This document shows positions 15,003 through 23,373 of a stretch of 64,000 bases of DNA, piece after piece; the stretch's first letter is position 1, and each line of letters starts with the position of its first letter. The stretch comes from Gulosibacter chungangensis (GTDB lineage Bacteria > Actinomycetota > Actinomycetes > Actinomycetales > Microbacteriaceae). Under the pieces are notes generated by a model, which did not search any database, was not told where the DNA came from, and was given only the letters and a program-made list of their open reading frames with translations. The position numbers were made by a program, and so were the translations under genes. The stretch spans positions 124,001 through 188,000 of the forward strand of contig NZ_WBKB01000005.1 in NCBI RefSeq assembly GCF_008831155.1. Reading direction: 5' to 3'.

Positions 15003-16556
15003 ATGGCTATGTTCGGGAACCTCTCAGATCGGCTCGTCGAAGCCCTCAGTAATCTTCGCTCGAAGGGCAGGCTGACCGCCGCAGACATTGACGGCACAGT
15101 ACGCGAGATCCGTCGCGCCCTGCTGGAAGCTGACGTCGCGCTGCCGGTCGTCAAGGAATTCGCCGCGCACGTGCGCGAGCGGGCCCTCGGTGACGAGGTC
15201 AACCGAGCGTTGAACCCGGCCCAGCAGGTCGTCAAGATCGTCAATGACGAATTGGTGCGCATCCTCGGTGGTGAAGAATCCCGCTCGCTGACCTTCGCGA
15301 AGCGTCCGCCGACGGTGATCATGCTCGTGGGTCTGCAGGGTGCAGGTAAGACCACCCTTGCGGGAAAGCTTTCGAAGTGGCTTGCGGGGCAGAAGCACTC
15401 GCCGATGCTCGTTGCGGCGGACTTGCAGCGCCCGAATGCCGTCACTCAGCTGCAGATTGTCGCTGAGCAGGCTGGAGTGCCGGTCTTTGCTCCCGAACCC
15501 GGAAACGGTGTTGGTGACCCGGTCCAGGTTGCACGGGATGCAATGCGAATCGCGACCGAGAAGCTCCACGATGTGGTCATCATTGACACCGCGGGTCGTC
15601 TCGGTGTGGACGAAGAGCTCATGCGCCAGGCGCGCATGATCAAGGAAGCCACGAACCCCGACGAGGTTCTCTTCACGATCGACTCGATGATCGGTCAGGA
15701 TGCGGTAGCGACCGCGCAAGCCTTCAACGAGGGCGTTGGGTTCTCCGGTGTCGTGCTCACGAAGCTCGACGGTGACGCCCGCGGTGGTGCCGCACTTTCG
15801 GTGGCGCAGACCACCGGTAAGCCGATCCTGTTTGCCTCTACCGGTGAGCGACTGGATGACTTCGAAGTCTTCCACCCCGACCGGATGGCTTCGCGCATCC
15901 TCAACATGGGTGACGTGCTCTCGCTCATCGAGCAGGCGCAGAAGGCCTTCGATGAGGAAGAAGCGCGCAAGACCGCCGAGAAGATCGCGAGTGACCAGTT
16001 CACGCTCGAAGACTTCCTCGTGCAGATGCAGCAGATCCGCAAGGCTGGCAACTTCAAGAAGATGATCGGCATGCTCCCGGGCATGGACCGCAATATGAAG
16101 GACCAGCTAGAGAACTTTGATGAGTCGAGCCTCGTGCACATTGAGGCGATCATCCAGTCGATGACACCGCTTGAGCGGAAGAACCCGAAGGTGCTCAACG
16201 GCTCGCGTCGCGCTCGTATTGCCCGCGGTTCGGGTACCGAGGTTAAGGACGTCAACGAACTCATCAAGCGCTTCGAGGCCTCCGCGAAAATGATGAAGAC
16301 CATGGCTCGCGGGGCTATGCCGGGTATCCCCGGGATGGGCCCAATGGGTGCCGGTTCACCAGCTCGCGGCGGCAAGAAGGGTAAGAAGGCGGCCAAGGGC
16401 AAGAAGTTCTCGGGTAACCCCGCGAAGCGTGGCCTCGAGCCGGCTCCGAAGGAGTCGAAGCCCACCGGCGCCGCGTTCGGCGCGGGTGCCGGTGGGGCCA
16501 AGGCTGGCCCGACTCCGGAAGAGCTCGAAAAACTGCAGAAGTTCCTCGGCCGCTAG
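15003..16556 (+). CDS. ffh: signal recognition particle protein Ffh (SRP54)
   Basis: SRP GTPase that binds 4.5S RNA and signal sequences. 517 residues. N domain (about 1-95), G domain with GLQGAGKTTLAGKL (about 107-120), DTAGRLGVDEELM and TKLDGDARGGAALSV, then a methionine-rich M domain with IGMLPGMDRNMK and the RRARIARGSGTEVKDVNELI RNA-binding helix. A Lys/Gly/Ala-rich C-terminal extension (last ~65 residues, from about 450) is typical of actinobacteria. Followed by its own terminator. The rpsP operon that often follows ffh is here in the opposite orientation. Confidence 0.96.
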   Translation: MAMFGNLSDRLVEALSNLRSKGRLTAADIDGTVREIRRALLEADVALPVVKEFAAHVRERALGDEVNRALNPAQQVVKIVNDELVRILGGEESRSLTFAKRPPTVIMLVGLQGAGKTTLAGKLSKWLAGQKHSPMLVAADLQRPNAVTQLQIVAEQAGVPVFAPEPGNGVGDPVQVARDAMRIATEKLHDVVIIDTAGRLGVDEELMRQARMIKEATNPDEVLFTIDSMIGQDAVATAQAFNEGVGFSGVVLTKLDGDARGGAALSVAQTTGKPILFASTGERLDDFEVFHPDRMASRILNMGDVLSLIEQAQKAFDEEEARKTAEKIASDQFTLEDFLVQMQQIRKAGNFKKMIGMLPGMDRNMKDQLENFDESSLVHIEAIIQSMTPLERKNPKVLNGSRRARIARGSGTEVKDVNELIKRFEASAKMMKTMARGAMPGIPGMGPMGAGSPARGGKKGKKAAKGKKFSGNPAKRGLEPAPKESKPTGAAFGAGAGGAKAGPTPEELEKLQKFLGR

Positions 16557-16579
16557 CGACACCAAACGCGCGCCGCCCC

Positions 16580-16619
16580 GCAAACGGCAATGGGACCCGA
16601 CGTTCCCATTGCCGTTTGC
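16580..16619. terminator. terminator between ffh and trmD
   Basis: Perfect 16-bp inverted repeat GCAAACGGCAATGGGA (16580-16595) with 16604-16619 around an 8-nt loop, between the convergent genes. A partial echo of the stem (GGCAATGGGC) occurs again at 16660-16669. Confidence 0.88.
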
Positions 16620-16692
16620 TGTAGGTGGGGTCGTTGTACTGGCCGGGGTTAGCGCTATTGGCAATGGGCGCTGCGGGAGAGCGCGGCGTCGA

Positions 16693-17427
16693 CTATGCCT
16701 GTGATTCAACCCACTGTTCGTAGAGATCGGGGCGCACACGCTTGGTGCGTTCGACTTGCTGTTCGTGGCGCCACTTCTCGATGTTGGCGTGATGGCCACT
16801 GAGCAGAATCTCTGGCACTTCGTAGCTGCGCCACTGCGCAGGCTTGGTGTAGCTCGGATATTCGAGGAGCCCACCTTCATGCGATTCTTCAACGAGCGAT
16901 TCGGGATTACCGACAACCCCCGGGATGAGTCGACCGAATGCCTCGATCATCGCCATCACAGCGACCTCGCCACCGTTGAGCACATAGTCACCCATTGAAA
17001 CGAGCTCCACGCGCGCTCGGGTTGCGGCCCAATCGAACACGCGCTGGTCGATGCCCTCATAGCGGCCGCAGCCGAAGACGATGTGCTCTTCTTGGGCGTA
17101 ACGTCGTGCAGTCTGCTGGGTAAACACATCGCCCGCGGGGGAGGGGAAGACAATCAACGGGGCGGATGCACCGGGCGCGATCGTCGTTTCGGTGCCAGCA
17201 TCCCCCAGAATCCCATCGAGAGTCTCACCCCAGGGCTCTGGCTTCATCACCATGCCGGCGCCGCCACCGTATGGAGTGTCGTCTACGGTGCGGTGACGGT
17301 CGTGGGTGGCGTCGCGCAGATCATGCACGCGCAGGTCGACGATGCCGTTCGCTCGGGCCTTGCCGAGGAGCGAGATATCGAGGACGTCAAAAAACTGCGG
17401 AAAAATCGTGACGATGTCGACGCGCAT
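16693..17427 (-). CDS. trmD: tRNA (guanine-37-N1)-methyltransferase TrmD
   Basis: 244 residues from ATG 17427 ([16 protein letters not shown]), which starts 4 nt after the rimM stop. SPOUT-fold enzyme that methylates G37 next to the anticodon and prevents +1 frameshifts. Seen: [17 protein letters not shown] (about 51-67), [14 protein letters not shown] (about 107-120, trefoil-knot SAM site), [19 protein letters not shown] (about 132-150) and the C-terminal [11 protein letters not shown]. Last gene of the rpsP-khpA-rimM-trmD operon. Confidence 0.95.
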   Translation of the reverse strand: MRVDIVTIFPQFFDVLDISLLGKARANGIVDLRVHDLRDATHDRHRTVDDTPYGGGAGMVMKPEPWGETLDGILGDAGTETTIAPGASAPLIVFPSPAGDVFTQQTARRYAQEEHIVFGCGRYEGIDQRVFDWAATRARVELVSMGDYVLNGGEVAVMAMIEAFGRLIPGVVGNPESLVEESHEGGLLEYPSYTKPAQWRSYEVPEILLSGHHANIEKWRHEQQVERTKRVRPDLYEQWVESQA

Positions 17428-17431
17428 CCGG

Positions 17432-18112
17432 CTATGCATCCTCGTTGGTGTCGGGTTTAGGCTCGGCGGGTTCAGCCTCGATGTCCTCAGCCTCAGCGGC
17501 ATCCGCTATGTCGGCGGCAGCAGCTTTCGCAATGGCAGCCTCGACCGCATCCGCCGCAGCATTCTCGGCGTTTTCGGCGTCGAACAGACCTCGCGGGGGA
17601 GTGACCGTGATGGTTCCCGCGGCAATATTTACCTCTGGCACGATCGCCTTTACGAAGGGAACCATGACGGAGCCGTTCGGGGTTTCGATCTCCAGCAGGT
17701 CCTGCGCGGGAAGGTGATTCACGCGGGTGACCTTGCCAACGACCTTGCCGTCGAGGACAACTTCGAGGTCGATTAACTGGTGGTCGTACCAGGTGTCCGG
17801 GTCAAGTTCTTCGGCATCGTCCTGGTCGACCCAGAGGATCGCCTTCACCAGCGTTTCGGCGGTGGTGCGATCAGTAACGTCTTCAAAGAACCCCACTGGT
17901 GCTTCATTGAACCAGCGAAGTTCGCGCAGTACGAGCTTCTTCCCTTTCCAGGGTGAGGTGCTCGGAACCTGCAGCGAAAAGGATGCGCCCGGAACGAAAC
18001 GTTTCTCGGGCTCATCCGTATAAAGCTCAAGTTTTAGCGCACCCTTGAGACCGTGCGCTTTCGAGAGGCGGCCAACTCGCAGCTGAGTGATGCCGCGCTT
18101 GTTGCCCGCCAA
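17432..18112 (-). CDS. rimM: ribosome maturation factor RimM
   Basis: 226 residues. RimM N-domain ([20 protein letters not shown], about 11-30) and a PRC-barrel ([20 protein letters not shown] then [19 protein letters not shown]). Binds S19 in the 30S head during assembly. The C-terminus carries an unusually long Ala/Glu-rich tail of about 60 residues after the PRC barrel. Located 1 nt after khpA and 4 nt before trmD. Confidence 0.93.
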   Translation of the reverse strand: MAGNKRGITQLRVGRLSKAHGLKGALKLELYTDEPEKRFVPGASFSLQVPSTSPWKGKKLVLRELRWFNEAPVGFFEDVTDRTTAETLVKAILWVDQDDAEELDPDTWYDHQLIDLEVVLDGKVVGKVTRVNHLPAQDLLEIETPNGSVMVPFVKAIVPEVNIAAGTITVTPPRGLFDAENAENAAADAVEAAIAKAAAADIADAAEAEDIEAEPAEPKPDTNEDA

Positions 18113-18113
18113 C

Positions 18114-18344
18114 TTAGTTGTCTGCCACGTCCACGCGGACGCGGCGTCCTTCGGCGAGTGCCGTGATGACGGTACGCAGCGCCTTGGCGGTGCGACCCTG
18201 GCGGCCGATTACGCGGCCGAGGTCCTCAGAGTGCACGTGCACTTCGAGGACCTCGCCGCGCGAGGAGTTGATTGCGTCCACACGGACGTCGTCGGGACGA
18301 TCGACGATGCCGCGGACGAGATGTTCCAGTGCGGACGCAAGCAT
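18114..18344 (-). CDS. khpA: KH-domain RNA-binding protein KhpA
   Basis: 76 residues, one KH domain. The GXXG loop is IGRQGR (about residues 46-51), followed by TAKALRTVITALA. RNA chaperone-like protein that with KhpB/Jag affects cell division and elongation in Gram-positives. It sits between rpsP (2-nt gap) and rimM (1-nt gap), the standard actinobacterial order. Confidence 0.93.
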   Translation of the reverse strand: MLASALEHLVRGIVDRPDDVRVDAINSSRGEVLEVHVHSEDLGRVIGRQGRTAKALRTVITALAEGRRVRVDVADN

Positions 18345-18346
18345 TA

Positions 18347-18772
18347 CTAGGCCTCGGTTTCCTCGGCGGCAGCTTCGGCTGCCTCAGCGGGTGCTTCTTC
18401 TGCCTTGGTCTCTGCCTTCGGGGCAGCCTTGGGCTTCAGAACCGGCTTCTTCGCGGTGTCAGCAACGAATGCTGCCTTGGGCTCGGGCTGCTTGACCTGC
18501 GACTCGGTCGGGCCTTCACCCTTGAACTTGCCCCAGTCACCGGTGAGCTTGAGGAGTGCCAGAACGGGCTCGGTGGGCTGTGCGCCTACCGAGAGCCAGT
18601 ACTGTGCGCGCTCCGAGTCAATCTCGATGAGAGAAGGTTCGAGGGTCGGCTGGTACTTGCCGATCTCTTCGATGACACGACCGTTGCGCTTCGAACGCTC
18701 GTCGGCGACCACGACGCGGTAGAACGGTGCCCGGATCTTACCCAGGCGCTTAAGACGGATCTTTACAGACAC
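18347..18772 (-). CDS. rpsP: 30S ribosomal protein bS16
   Basis: 141 residues. The S16 core ([40 protein letters not shown], about 1-85) is followed by an Ala/Glu/Lys-rich extension of about 55 residues that is absent from E. coli S16 but frequent in actinobacteria. GTG start at 18772 with AGGAGA upstream. First gene of the operon; its promoter must lie in the roughly 200-bp gap to the divergent ligase gene. Confidence 0.95.
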   Translation of the reverse strand: MSVKIRLKRLGKIRAPFYRVVVADERSKRNGRVIEEIGKYQPTLEPSLIEIDSERAQYWLSVGAQPTEPVLALLKLTGDWGKFKGEGPTESQVKQPEPKAAFVADTAKKPVLKPKAAPKAETKAEEAPAEAAEAAAEETEA

Positions 18773-18968
18773 TTGTCTCCTGCGGGTTAAAAGTAATCAA
18801 TGAAAAGAACATCGACCGGGGATGTGGGGCACTCTCGGTCAGGGCTCGGATTTGCTGCACACGCGGTTAGAGGGTCGCTGGCGCAGACTCAGCTCTCCAT
18901 TCTTGCAGAGTTTCAGAATTTTTGTGAAGCCAATCCTTGGCCTTCTGTGAACCGCGCTTTACCTCCCC

Positions 18969-18974
18969 TACGAT
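18969..18974 (+). promoter_or_regulatory. -10 hexamer for leaderless GCS2 transcript
   Basis: TACGAT ends 6 nt before the ATG at 18981; no ribosome binding site. Confidence 0.6.
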
Positions 18975-18980
18975 AGGCGT

Positions 18981-20072
18981 ATGGATTTCGCCCCAACGGA
19001 GCGCACCACTATCGGTATCGAGTGGGAGTTGGCACTTGTCGACCCCGCGAGCGGAGACCTCACCGGTCGAGCAAACGAGATCATTGCCGAGGTGGCTGAC
19101 CCCAGATGCGTGGGCGAGTTCTTGACCAATACGGTTGAACTCGTCACCAAAGTGCATCACAACGTCCACGGGGCAATCGAAGATTTACGCGAGTTGCGCG
19201 GTCGCCTTACCGCGGCCGCCGCACAATCTGGCGTCGCCGCGATTGGCGTTGGCACGCATCCATTTGCCGACTGGAAACTGCAGACCGTGACCCCGGCCGA
19301 GCGCTATTTGCGGGTGACCGATCGCTCGCGGGACTGGGGTCGGCAACTCTCCATCTGGGGCGTGCACGTGCACGTGGGGATCCCGGAACGTGACCACGTC
19401 ATCCCGACCATGCACGCGGTGCTCGCGAATGTGCAGTGGCTCCTCGCGCTGTCGGTGTCGAGCCCCTATTGGGACGGGCACGACACCGGCTGGGCATCCC
19501 ATCGCACGATGCTCTTTCAGCAGCTTCCGACCGGCGGGCTGCCACCGGGGTTAGAAACTTGGGCGGACTACGAACGAACGCTCGAGGGCATGCTCAAGGG
19601 TGAGGTTGTGCTTGACCCGCTGGAACTTCGTTGGGATGTGCGACCGGCACCGCAGTTCGGGACGCTCGAAGTGCGCATCGCTGACGGCCTACCTTCGCTC
19701 TTCGATGTTGGAGCCAACGCGGCCTTCACGCAGTGCGTTGTGGAAGAGTCGATGCGCGCGCTTGAAGAGGGACGCCAGCCCATGCGTCTTCCCGACTGGG
19801 CGGTGCGGGAGAATAAGTTCCGCGCGGCACGCTGGGGTTTTGATACGAAATTCATCACCTCCGCGGATGGTGCTCAGGAAAGCGGCCGTGAGTCGCTTGC
19901 CCGCCGAATCGATGAGCTGATGCCGATCGCCGAGGACCTCGGGTGCGAGGGCGAGCTCGTGGCAGCACTCGCCATTGTCGACAACACCCCGGCGGACCGG
20001 ATGCGCGCAGCTCTGCGCACCGGCGGCAAGGTCGGTGTGATTGATTCGCTGCGCGCGGAATTCCTCCGTTAG
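18981..20072 (+). CDS. carboxylate-amine ligase, glutamate-cysteine ligase type 2 family
   Basis: 363 residues, GCS2/YbdK family. TIGIEWELALVDPASGDLTG (about 10-29) is the ATP/Mg-binding N-terminal motif, IGVGTHPFADWKLQTVTPAE (about 87-106) and HVHVGIPERDHVIP (about 127-140) are the next family blocks. Members ligate an amino acid to a carboxylate using ATP; some have weak gamma-glutamylcysteine synthetase activity. Actinobacteria of this group usually make mycothiol, so the biological product is uncertain. It stands alone between the inverted rpsP operon and rplS. Confidence 0.88.
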   Translation: MDFAPTERTTIGIEWELALVDPASGDLTGRANEIIAEVADPRCVGEFLTNTVELVTKVHHNVHGAIEDLRELRGRLTAAAAQSGVAAIGVGTHPFADWKLQTVTPAERYLRVTDRSRDWGRQLSIWGVHVHVGIPERDHVIPTMHAVLANVQWLLALSVSSPYWDGHDTGWASHRTMLFQQLPTGGLPPGLETWADYERTLEGMLKGEVVLDPLELRWDVRPAPQFGTLEVRIADGLPSLFDVGANAAFTQCVVEESMRALEEGRQPMRLPDWAVRENKFRAARWGFDTKFITSADGAQESGRESLARRIDELMPIAEDLGCEGELVAALAIVDNTPADRMRAALRTGGKVGVIDSLRAEFLR

Positions 20073-20098
20073 GTTCCCGAATTCGCAGGTCGCTCGAC

Positions 20099-20104
20099 TA
20101 GCGT
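20099..20104 (+). promoter_or_regulatory. -10 hexamer for leaderless membrane-protein transcript
   Basis: TAGCGT ends 6 nt before the ATG at 20111; no ribosome binding site. Confidence 0.6.
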
Positions 20105-20110
20105 TTTTCT

Positions 20111-20728
20111 ATGCCCAAGAGTGCCCGAAACGTCTTTTATCGGATCCTTATCCCAGCGCCCTTCGTGCTGGGGATCTGGATTCTCGTGGCGTGGCTGCTA
20201 TTTCACCAGTCGGTAACCGGTTTTCTCTCGCTCTTCATCGCCATCCCGGCAGCGTTCATCCAACTGGCGGTGATGGGGTTCATGCTGTGGCTGCGTCCCA
20301 GCATCAGGCTGTCGCAGGAATTCGCCACTGAGGATGCGCTCTGGTACTTCGGCACGTTCGTGGTCTGGGCACTCGGTGCCTCGTTGGGGAGCCCCTGGGG
20401 TGGGCTCGTGATGGTCGCTGGCTTTGTTATTGGCGGCATCGGGATATCGCGGATTGGGCAGCGCTCGCGTGAAGAAGCAATGAACACCATGTCGCAGCGG
20501 GCAGAGCGGATGCGCGAATACCTCGGGCAAGAACCGGGTAGTCGACTGCCGAACGCCACAGGCCCCGGGGCTGGACGGGTCATCATCGTTGACACCGAAA
20601 CTGAATGGGAAGAAAAGGGCCCCGCAACTAACCCGCAGCGCAAGCCCGTTGAGGGAGAAGTGGTCGACGAGCGTGACTCGGATGACCCGGACATTGATGA
20701 GTGGGAAGCTCGTCCACATTCAAGCTAG
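20111..20728 (+). CDS. small integral membrane protein of unknown function
   Basis: 205 residues. Four hydrophobic segments (about residues 10-30, 36-58, 76-93, 97-112) followed by a polar, acidic cytoplasmic tail (EGEVVDERDSDDPDIDEWEA). No catalytic motif seen. Homologues of this layout occur in Microbacteriaceae, sometimes labelled MFS permease, but four segments are too few for that. Co-directional with and 38 nt after the GCS2 gene, with its own apparent -10. Confidence 0.75.
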   Translation: MPKSARNVFYRILIPAPFVLGIWILVAWLLFHQSVTGFLSLFIAIPAAFIQLAVMGFMLWLRPSIRLSQEFATEDALWYFGTFVVWALGASLGSPWGGLVMVAGFVIGGIGISRIGQRSREEAMNTMSQRAERMREYLGQEPGSRLPNATGPGAGRVIIVDTETEWEEKGPATNPQRKPVEGEVVDERDSDDPDIDEWEARPHSS

Positions 20729-20777
20729 CGCCGGTAGTACGCGAGCAGGTATGCTTATCGCTTGTGCCGCGTCGTGA

Positions 20778-20852
20778 CTCTGCCACAGGGGACACTCCGA
20801 ATGCGGAATTTTGACTTTCTTTTTTATGCTCCCGACCTGTGGCGGGGCAGAG
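20778..20852 (+). promoter_or_regulatory. structured 5' leader of rplS
   Basis: CTCTGCCACAGG (20778-20789) pairs with CCTGTGGC and CAGAG (20836-20843, 20848-20852), interrupted by a GGGG bulge, enclosing about 46 nt. The helix ends 14 nt before the rplS ATG, and a TATGCT -10 candidate lies at 20750-20755. The position suits autoregulation by L19 or attenuation. Confidence 0.5.
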
Positions 20853-20866
20853 AGTGATGACTCATC

Positions 20867-21214
20867 ATGACTAACATCATCGACCAGATCAACGCGGACT
20901 CGCTCCGCGAGGTACCCGACTTCCGTCCCGGCGACACCGTCAAGGTGCACGTGAACATCGTTGAAGGTAACCGCTCGCGTATCCAGGTGTTTCAGGGTGT
21001 CGTGATCGGCCGTCAGGGTGCTGGCGTTTCGGAAACCTTCACCGTTCGCAAGGTGAGCTTCCAGGTGGGCGTGGAGCGTCTGTTCCCGGTTCACTCGCCG
21101 ATCATCGACAAGATTGAAATCGTCAGCCGCGGTGAGGTTCGCCGTGCGAAGCTGTACTACCTTCGCAACCTTCGCGGTAAGGCCGCGAAGATCCGCGAAA
21201 AGCGCGAGAACTAA
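20867..21214 (+). CDS. rplS: 50S ribosomal protein bL19
   Basis: 115 residues, full length. [40 protein letters not shown] and [16 protein letters not shown] are diagnostic. It lies at the 30S-50S interface. Separated from trmD, its usual neighbour, by about 3.4 kb and in opposite orientation, so it has its own promoter and leader here. Confidence 0.96.
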   Translation: MTNIIDQINADSLREVPDFRPGDTVKVHVNIVEGNRSRIQVFQGVVIGRQGAGVSETFTVRKVSFQVGVERLFPVHSPIIDKIEIVSRGEVRRAKLYYLRNLRGKAAKIREKREN

Positions 21215-21229
21215 TCTCGATTTCGTAAC

Positions 21230-21266
21230 AAGCCGACCCCCATACTCAAGGTGTGGGGGTCGGCTT
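21230..21266 (+). terminator. rplS terminator
   Basis: AAGCCGACCCCCA (21230-21242) pairs with TGGGGGTCGGCTT (21254-21266), followed by CTTTCT. It separates rplS from the lepB promoter. Confidence 0.88.
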
Positions 21267-21315
21267 CTTTCTGGGCCTAGACTCAGTCCAGACTTATTTA
21301 CGAGGAGAATCCCGC

Positions 21316-22128
21316 TTGCCCATTCCCGACCTTCCGGATGACGATGACCTGATCGAGGACGTTATCCGGCATTCATATGGACCCCGGCATCGAGTTCGGG
21401 AGGGCATGGGCGTGGATGCCAATGGCAATGTGGTGCAGCGGAACACGGTGGGACTGTTTCTGCGTGACTTACTCGTCATCGCAGCCCTCGCACTGGTGAT
21501 TTCGATGGTCGTGAAGACGTTCTTCTTGCGGCCCTTCTATATTCCTTCGGCTTCAATGCACGACACCCTGATCGAAGATGATCGAGTTCTGGTGAACCTG
21601 CTCATCCCCGATGTCTTCGACCTCACCCGCGGTGACGTGGTGGTCTTCGAAGATCCGGGCGGGTGGATGCCCGTGGTGGAGCAGGAAGAAAAGGAGCCGC
21701 TGCAGGCGTTCGGGGATGGAGTACTCGAAGCCGTTGGCCTAAAGCCTGAAGAGACTACGAATCACCTCATTAAGCGCATCATTGGCCTTCCCGGGGACCA
21801 CATCGTCTGCTGCAATGCCTACGGTCAACTGGTGATCAACGATGTCGCGGTTCAGGAACCCTACGTTGTGCTGGGAAGCAACACCGCCGCATCCGGGATC
21901 GAATTTGACGTGACGGTGCCCGAAGATTCCATCTGGGTGATGGGGGACAACCGCTATAACTCGCAGGACTCGCGCGCCCACCAGGATCTTCCTACCGGCG
22001 GCTTCGTGCCCTACGAAAATATTGTTGGCCGCGCCTTCGCGATCAACTGGCCCGCAGATCGGATGCAATTCCTCGGCAACTATCCCGAGGTGTTCTCCGA
22101 CGTGCCCAGTAGGGATCCCGCAGAATGA
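21316..22128 (+). CDS. lepB: type I signal peptidase
   Basis: 270 residues from TTG 21316, which has GAGGAG 8 nt upstream; an earlier in-frame GTG at 21253 lies inside the rplS terminator and is unlikely. One membrane span (about 49-67) precedes YIPSASMHDTL with the nucleophile Ser80; LIKRIIGLPGD holds the general base Lys153; MGDNRYNSQDSRAH is the conserved box E. Removes signal peptides from secreted proteins. The likely -10 is TAGACT at 21277-21282. Overlaps rnhB by 4 nt. Confidence 0.94.
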   Translation: MPIPDLPDDDDLIEDVIRHSYGPRHRVREGMGVDANGNVVQRNTVGLFLRDLLVIAALALVISMVVKTFFLRPFYIPSASMHDTLIEDDRVLVNLLIPDVFDLTRGDVVVFEDPGGWMPVVEQEEKEPLQAFGDGVLEAVGLKPEETTNHLIKRIIGLPGDHIVCCNAYGQLVINDVAVQEPYVVLGSNTAASGIEFDVTVPEDSIWVMGDNRYNSQDSRAHQDLPTGGFVPYENIVGRAFAINWPADRMQFLGNYPEVFSDVPSRDPAE

Positions 22129-22787
22129 CCCCGGCGGTACCAACCCTCGATGTTGAGCGGGGGATGCTTGACGAGGTCCCGATCGTGATTTGCATCGATG
22201 AAGTTGGCCGCGGTGCGCTTGCCGGACCGGTGGCGGTGGGCGTCTGTGCGATTCGAGCGGAAGATATTGCGACGCCATTTCCCGAGGGGCTGCGCGACTC
22301 GAAGCTGCTGAGTGAAAAGAAACGGGATGTGCTTGCCCCCGCAAGTCGTCAGTGGGTGTGGGAGAGCGCTGTGGGTTGGGCTAGCGCCGAAGAAATCGAT
22401 CGCTTCGGGATCGGCGCGTGCCTGGCGGCTGCGGCGGTACGTGGGCTCGGTGAACTGTGGCAGGCTGGCGTCCCGGTCAGCGAATCGGCCGTGTTGCTTG
22501 ATGGTTCACACGATTGGTTGAGCCCGGGGCTCGAATCGCCGCTGCGGGTGACGGTGCGGCCAAAGGCCGACCGTGACTGCGCGGGCGTGGCCGCGGCGAG
22601 TGTGATCGCGAAGGTCGCGAGGGATGCGCATATGCGTGAGCTCATCGTGGCTGACGAATCGCTCGCGGTTTACGGCTGGGATTCGAATAAGGGATACGGT
22701 TCGGCCAGCCATCGTGAAGCCATCGCGACCCATGGGGCGAGCGCGCAGCATCGCAAGACCTGGCTCAGTCGCATCCTGCCGGGCTAG
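22125..22787 (+). CDS. rnhB: ribonuclease HII
   Basis: 220 residues. CIDEVGRGALAGPVAVG (about 18-34) has the DE metal-binding pair, LRDSKLLSEKKRD follows, and LLDGSHDWL plus KADRDCAGVAAASVIAKVAR complete the Mg2+ site. Removes ribonucleotides and RNA from DNA hybrids. ATGA overlap with lepB indicates translational coupling. The C-terminal codons are repeated downstream (see the repeat at 22771). Confidence 0.94.
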   Translation: MTPAVPTLDVERGMLDEVPIVICIDEVGRGALAGPVAVGVCAIRAEDIATPFPEGLRDSKLLSEKKRDVLAPASRQWVWESAVGWASAEEIDRFGIGACLAAAAVRGLGELWQAGVPVSESAVLLDGSHDWLSPGLESPLRVTVRPKADRDCAGVAAASVIAKVARDAHMRELIVADESLAVYGWDSNKGYGSASHREAIATHGASAQHRKTWLSRILPG

Positions 22788-22824
22788 CCGAATCCTGCCG
22801 CCAACTGCATCCTGTCGGGCCGGT
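22771..22824 (+). repeat. degenerate 17-19-bp repeats across the rnhB stop
   Basis: Three imperfect copies of (G)CATCCTGCCGGGC start at 22771, 22790 and 22807. The first contains the rnhB stop TAG (22785-22787). Confidence 0.65.
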
Positions 22825-22866
22825 ATCAACCTGAAGACTGCCGCGGCGAGAATAACTATTCACAAC

Positions 22867-22872
22867 TAGACT
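22867..22872 (+). promoter_or_regulatory. -10 hexamer for the DUF2469 gene
   Basis: TAGACT ends 8 nt before the ATG at 22881, so the leader would be at most 1-2 nt. Confidence 0.5.
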
Positions 22873-22880
22873 GGTGAGTT

Positions 22881-23204
22881 ATGAATGACGATGCCTTCGA
22901 CGACTACGAGCGCGGGCTCGAACTCTCACTGTTCCAGGAATACCGCGATGTTTCATCGCAGTTCAAGTACGTGGTGGAGACCGAGCGCCGGTTTTACCTC
23001 GCAAATGAGGTCACTCTCGAACGCCGGGATGCCGCGAATGACTTCTATTTCGAACTGCAGATGCGCGATGTGTGGGTGTGGGATATCTACCGTTCCGATC
23101 GCTTTGTGAAGCAGGTTCGAGTGCTGACGTTCAAGGACGTCAACGTGGAAGAACTCAACGCGCATGACTTTGAACTCCCGAAGGAGCTCTCGCTGGACGA
23201 CTGA
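22881..23204 (+). CDS. DUF2469 family protein
   Basis: 107 residues, highly conserved small acidic protein restricted to actinobacteria. Seen: DYERGLELSLFQEYRDVSSQ, FKYVVETERRFYLANEV and VWDIYRSDRFVKQVRVLTFK. Function unknown; the order rnhB-DUF2469-yraN is conserved. No membrane segment or catalytic motif. Confidence 0.93.
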   Translation: MNDDAFDDYERGLELSLFQEYRDVSSQFKYVVETERRFYLANEVTLERRDAANDFYFELQMRDVWVWDIYRSDRFVKQVRVLTFKDVNVEELNAHDFELPKELSLDD

Positions 23205-23308
23205 TTTGTCGTGCCGTCAGGGCGGGCGGATGCCTGGGCAGTGGTGACTGCGCGCATCCCCTGGCAGAGCCCAATGCTGCCGGTGACGGGGCAGCGCAAC
23301 CGCTGACA

Positions 23309-23351
23309 ACAGGGCGGGGCCGACTGATTCACTCAGTCGGCCCCGCCCTGT
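23309..23351. terminator. bidirectional terminator after the DUF2469 gene
   Basis: Perfect 19-bp inverted repeat ACAGGGCGGGGCCGACTGA (23309-23327) with 23333-23351 around a 5-nt loop, between convergent genes. Confidence 0.92.
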
Positions 23352-23373
23352 CGCGTGTGTTCCTAGAAGCTGC

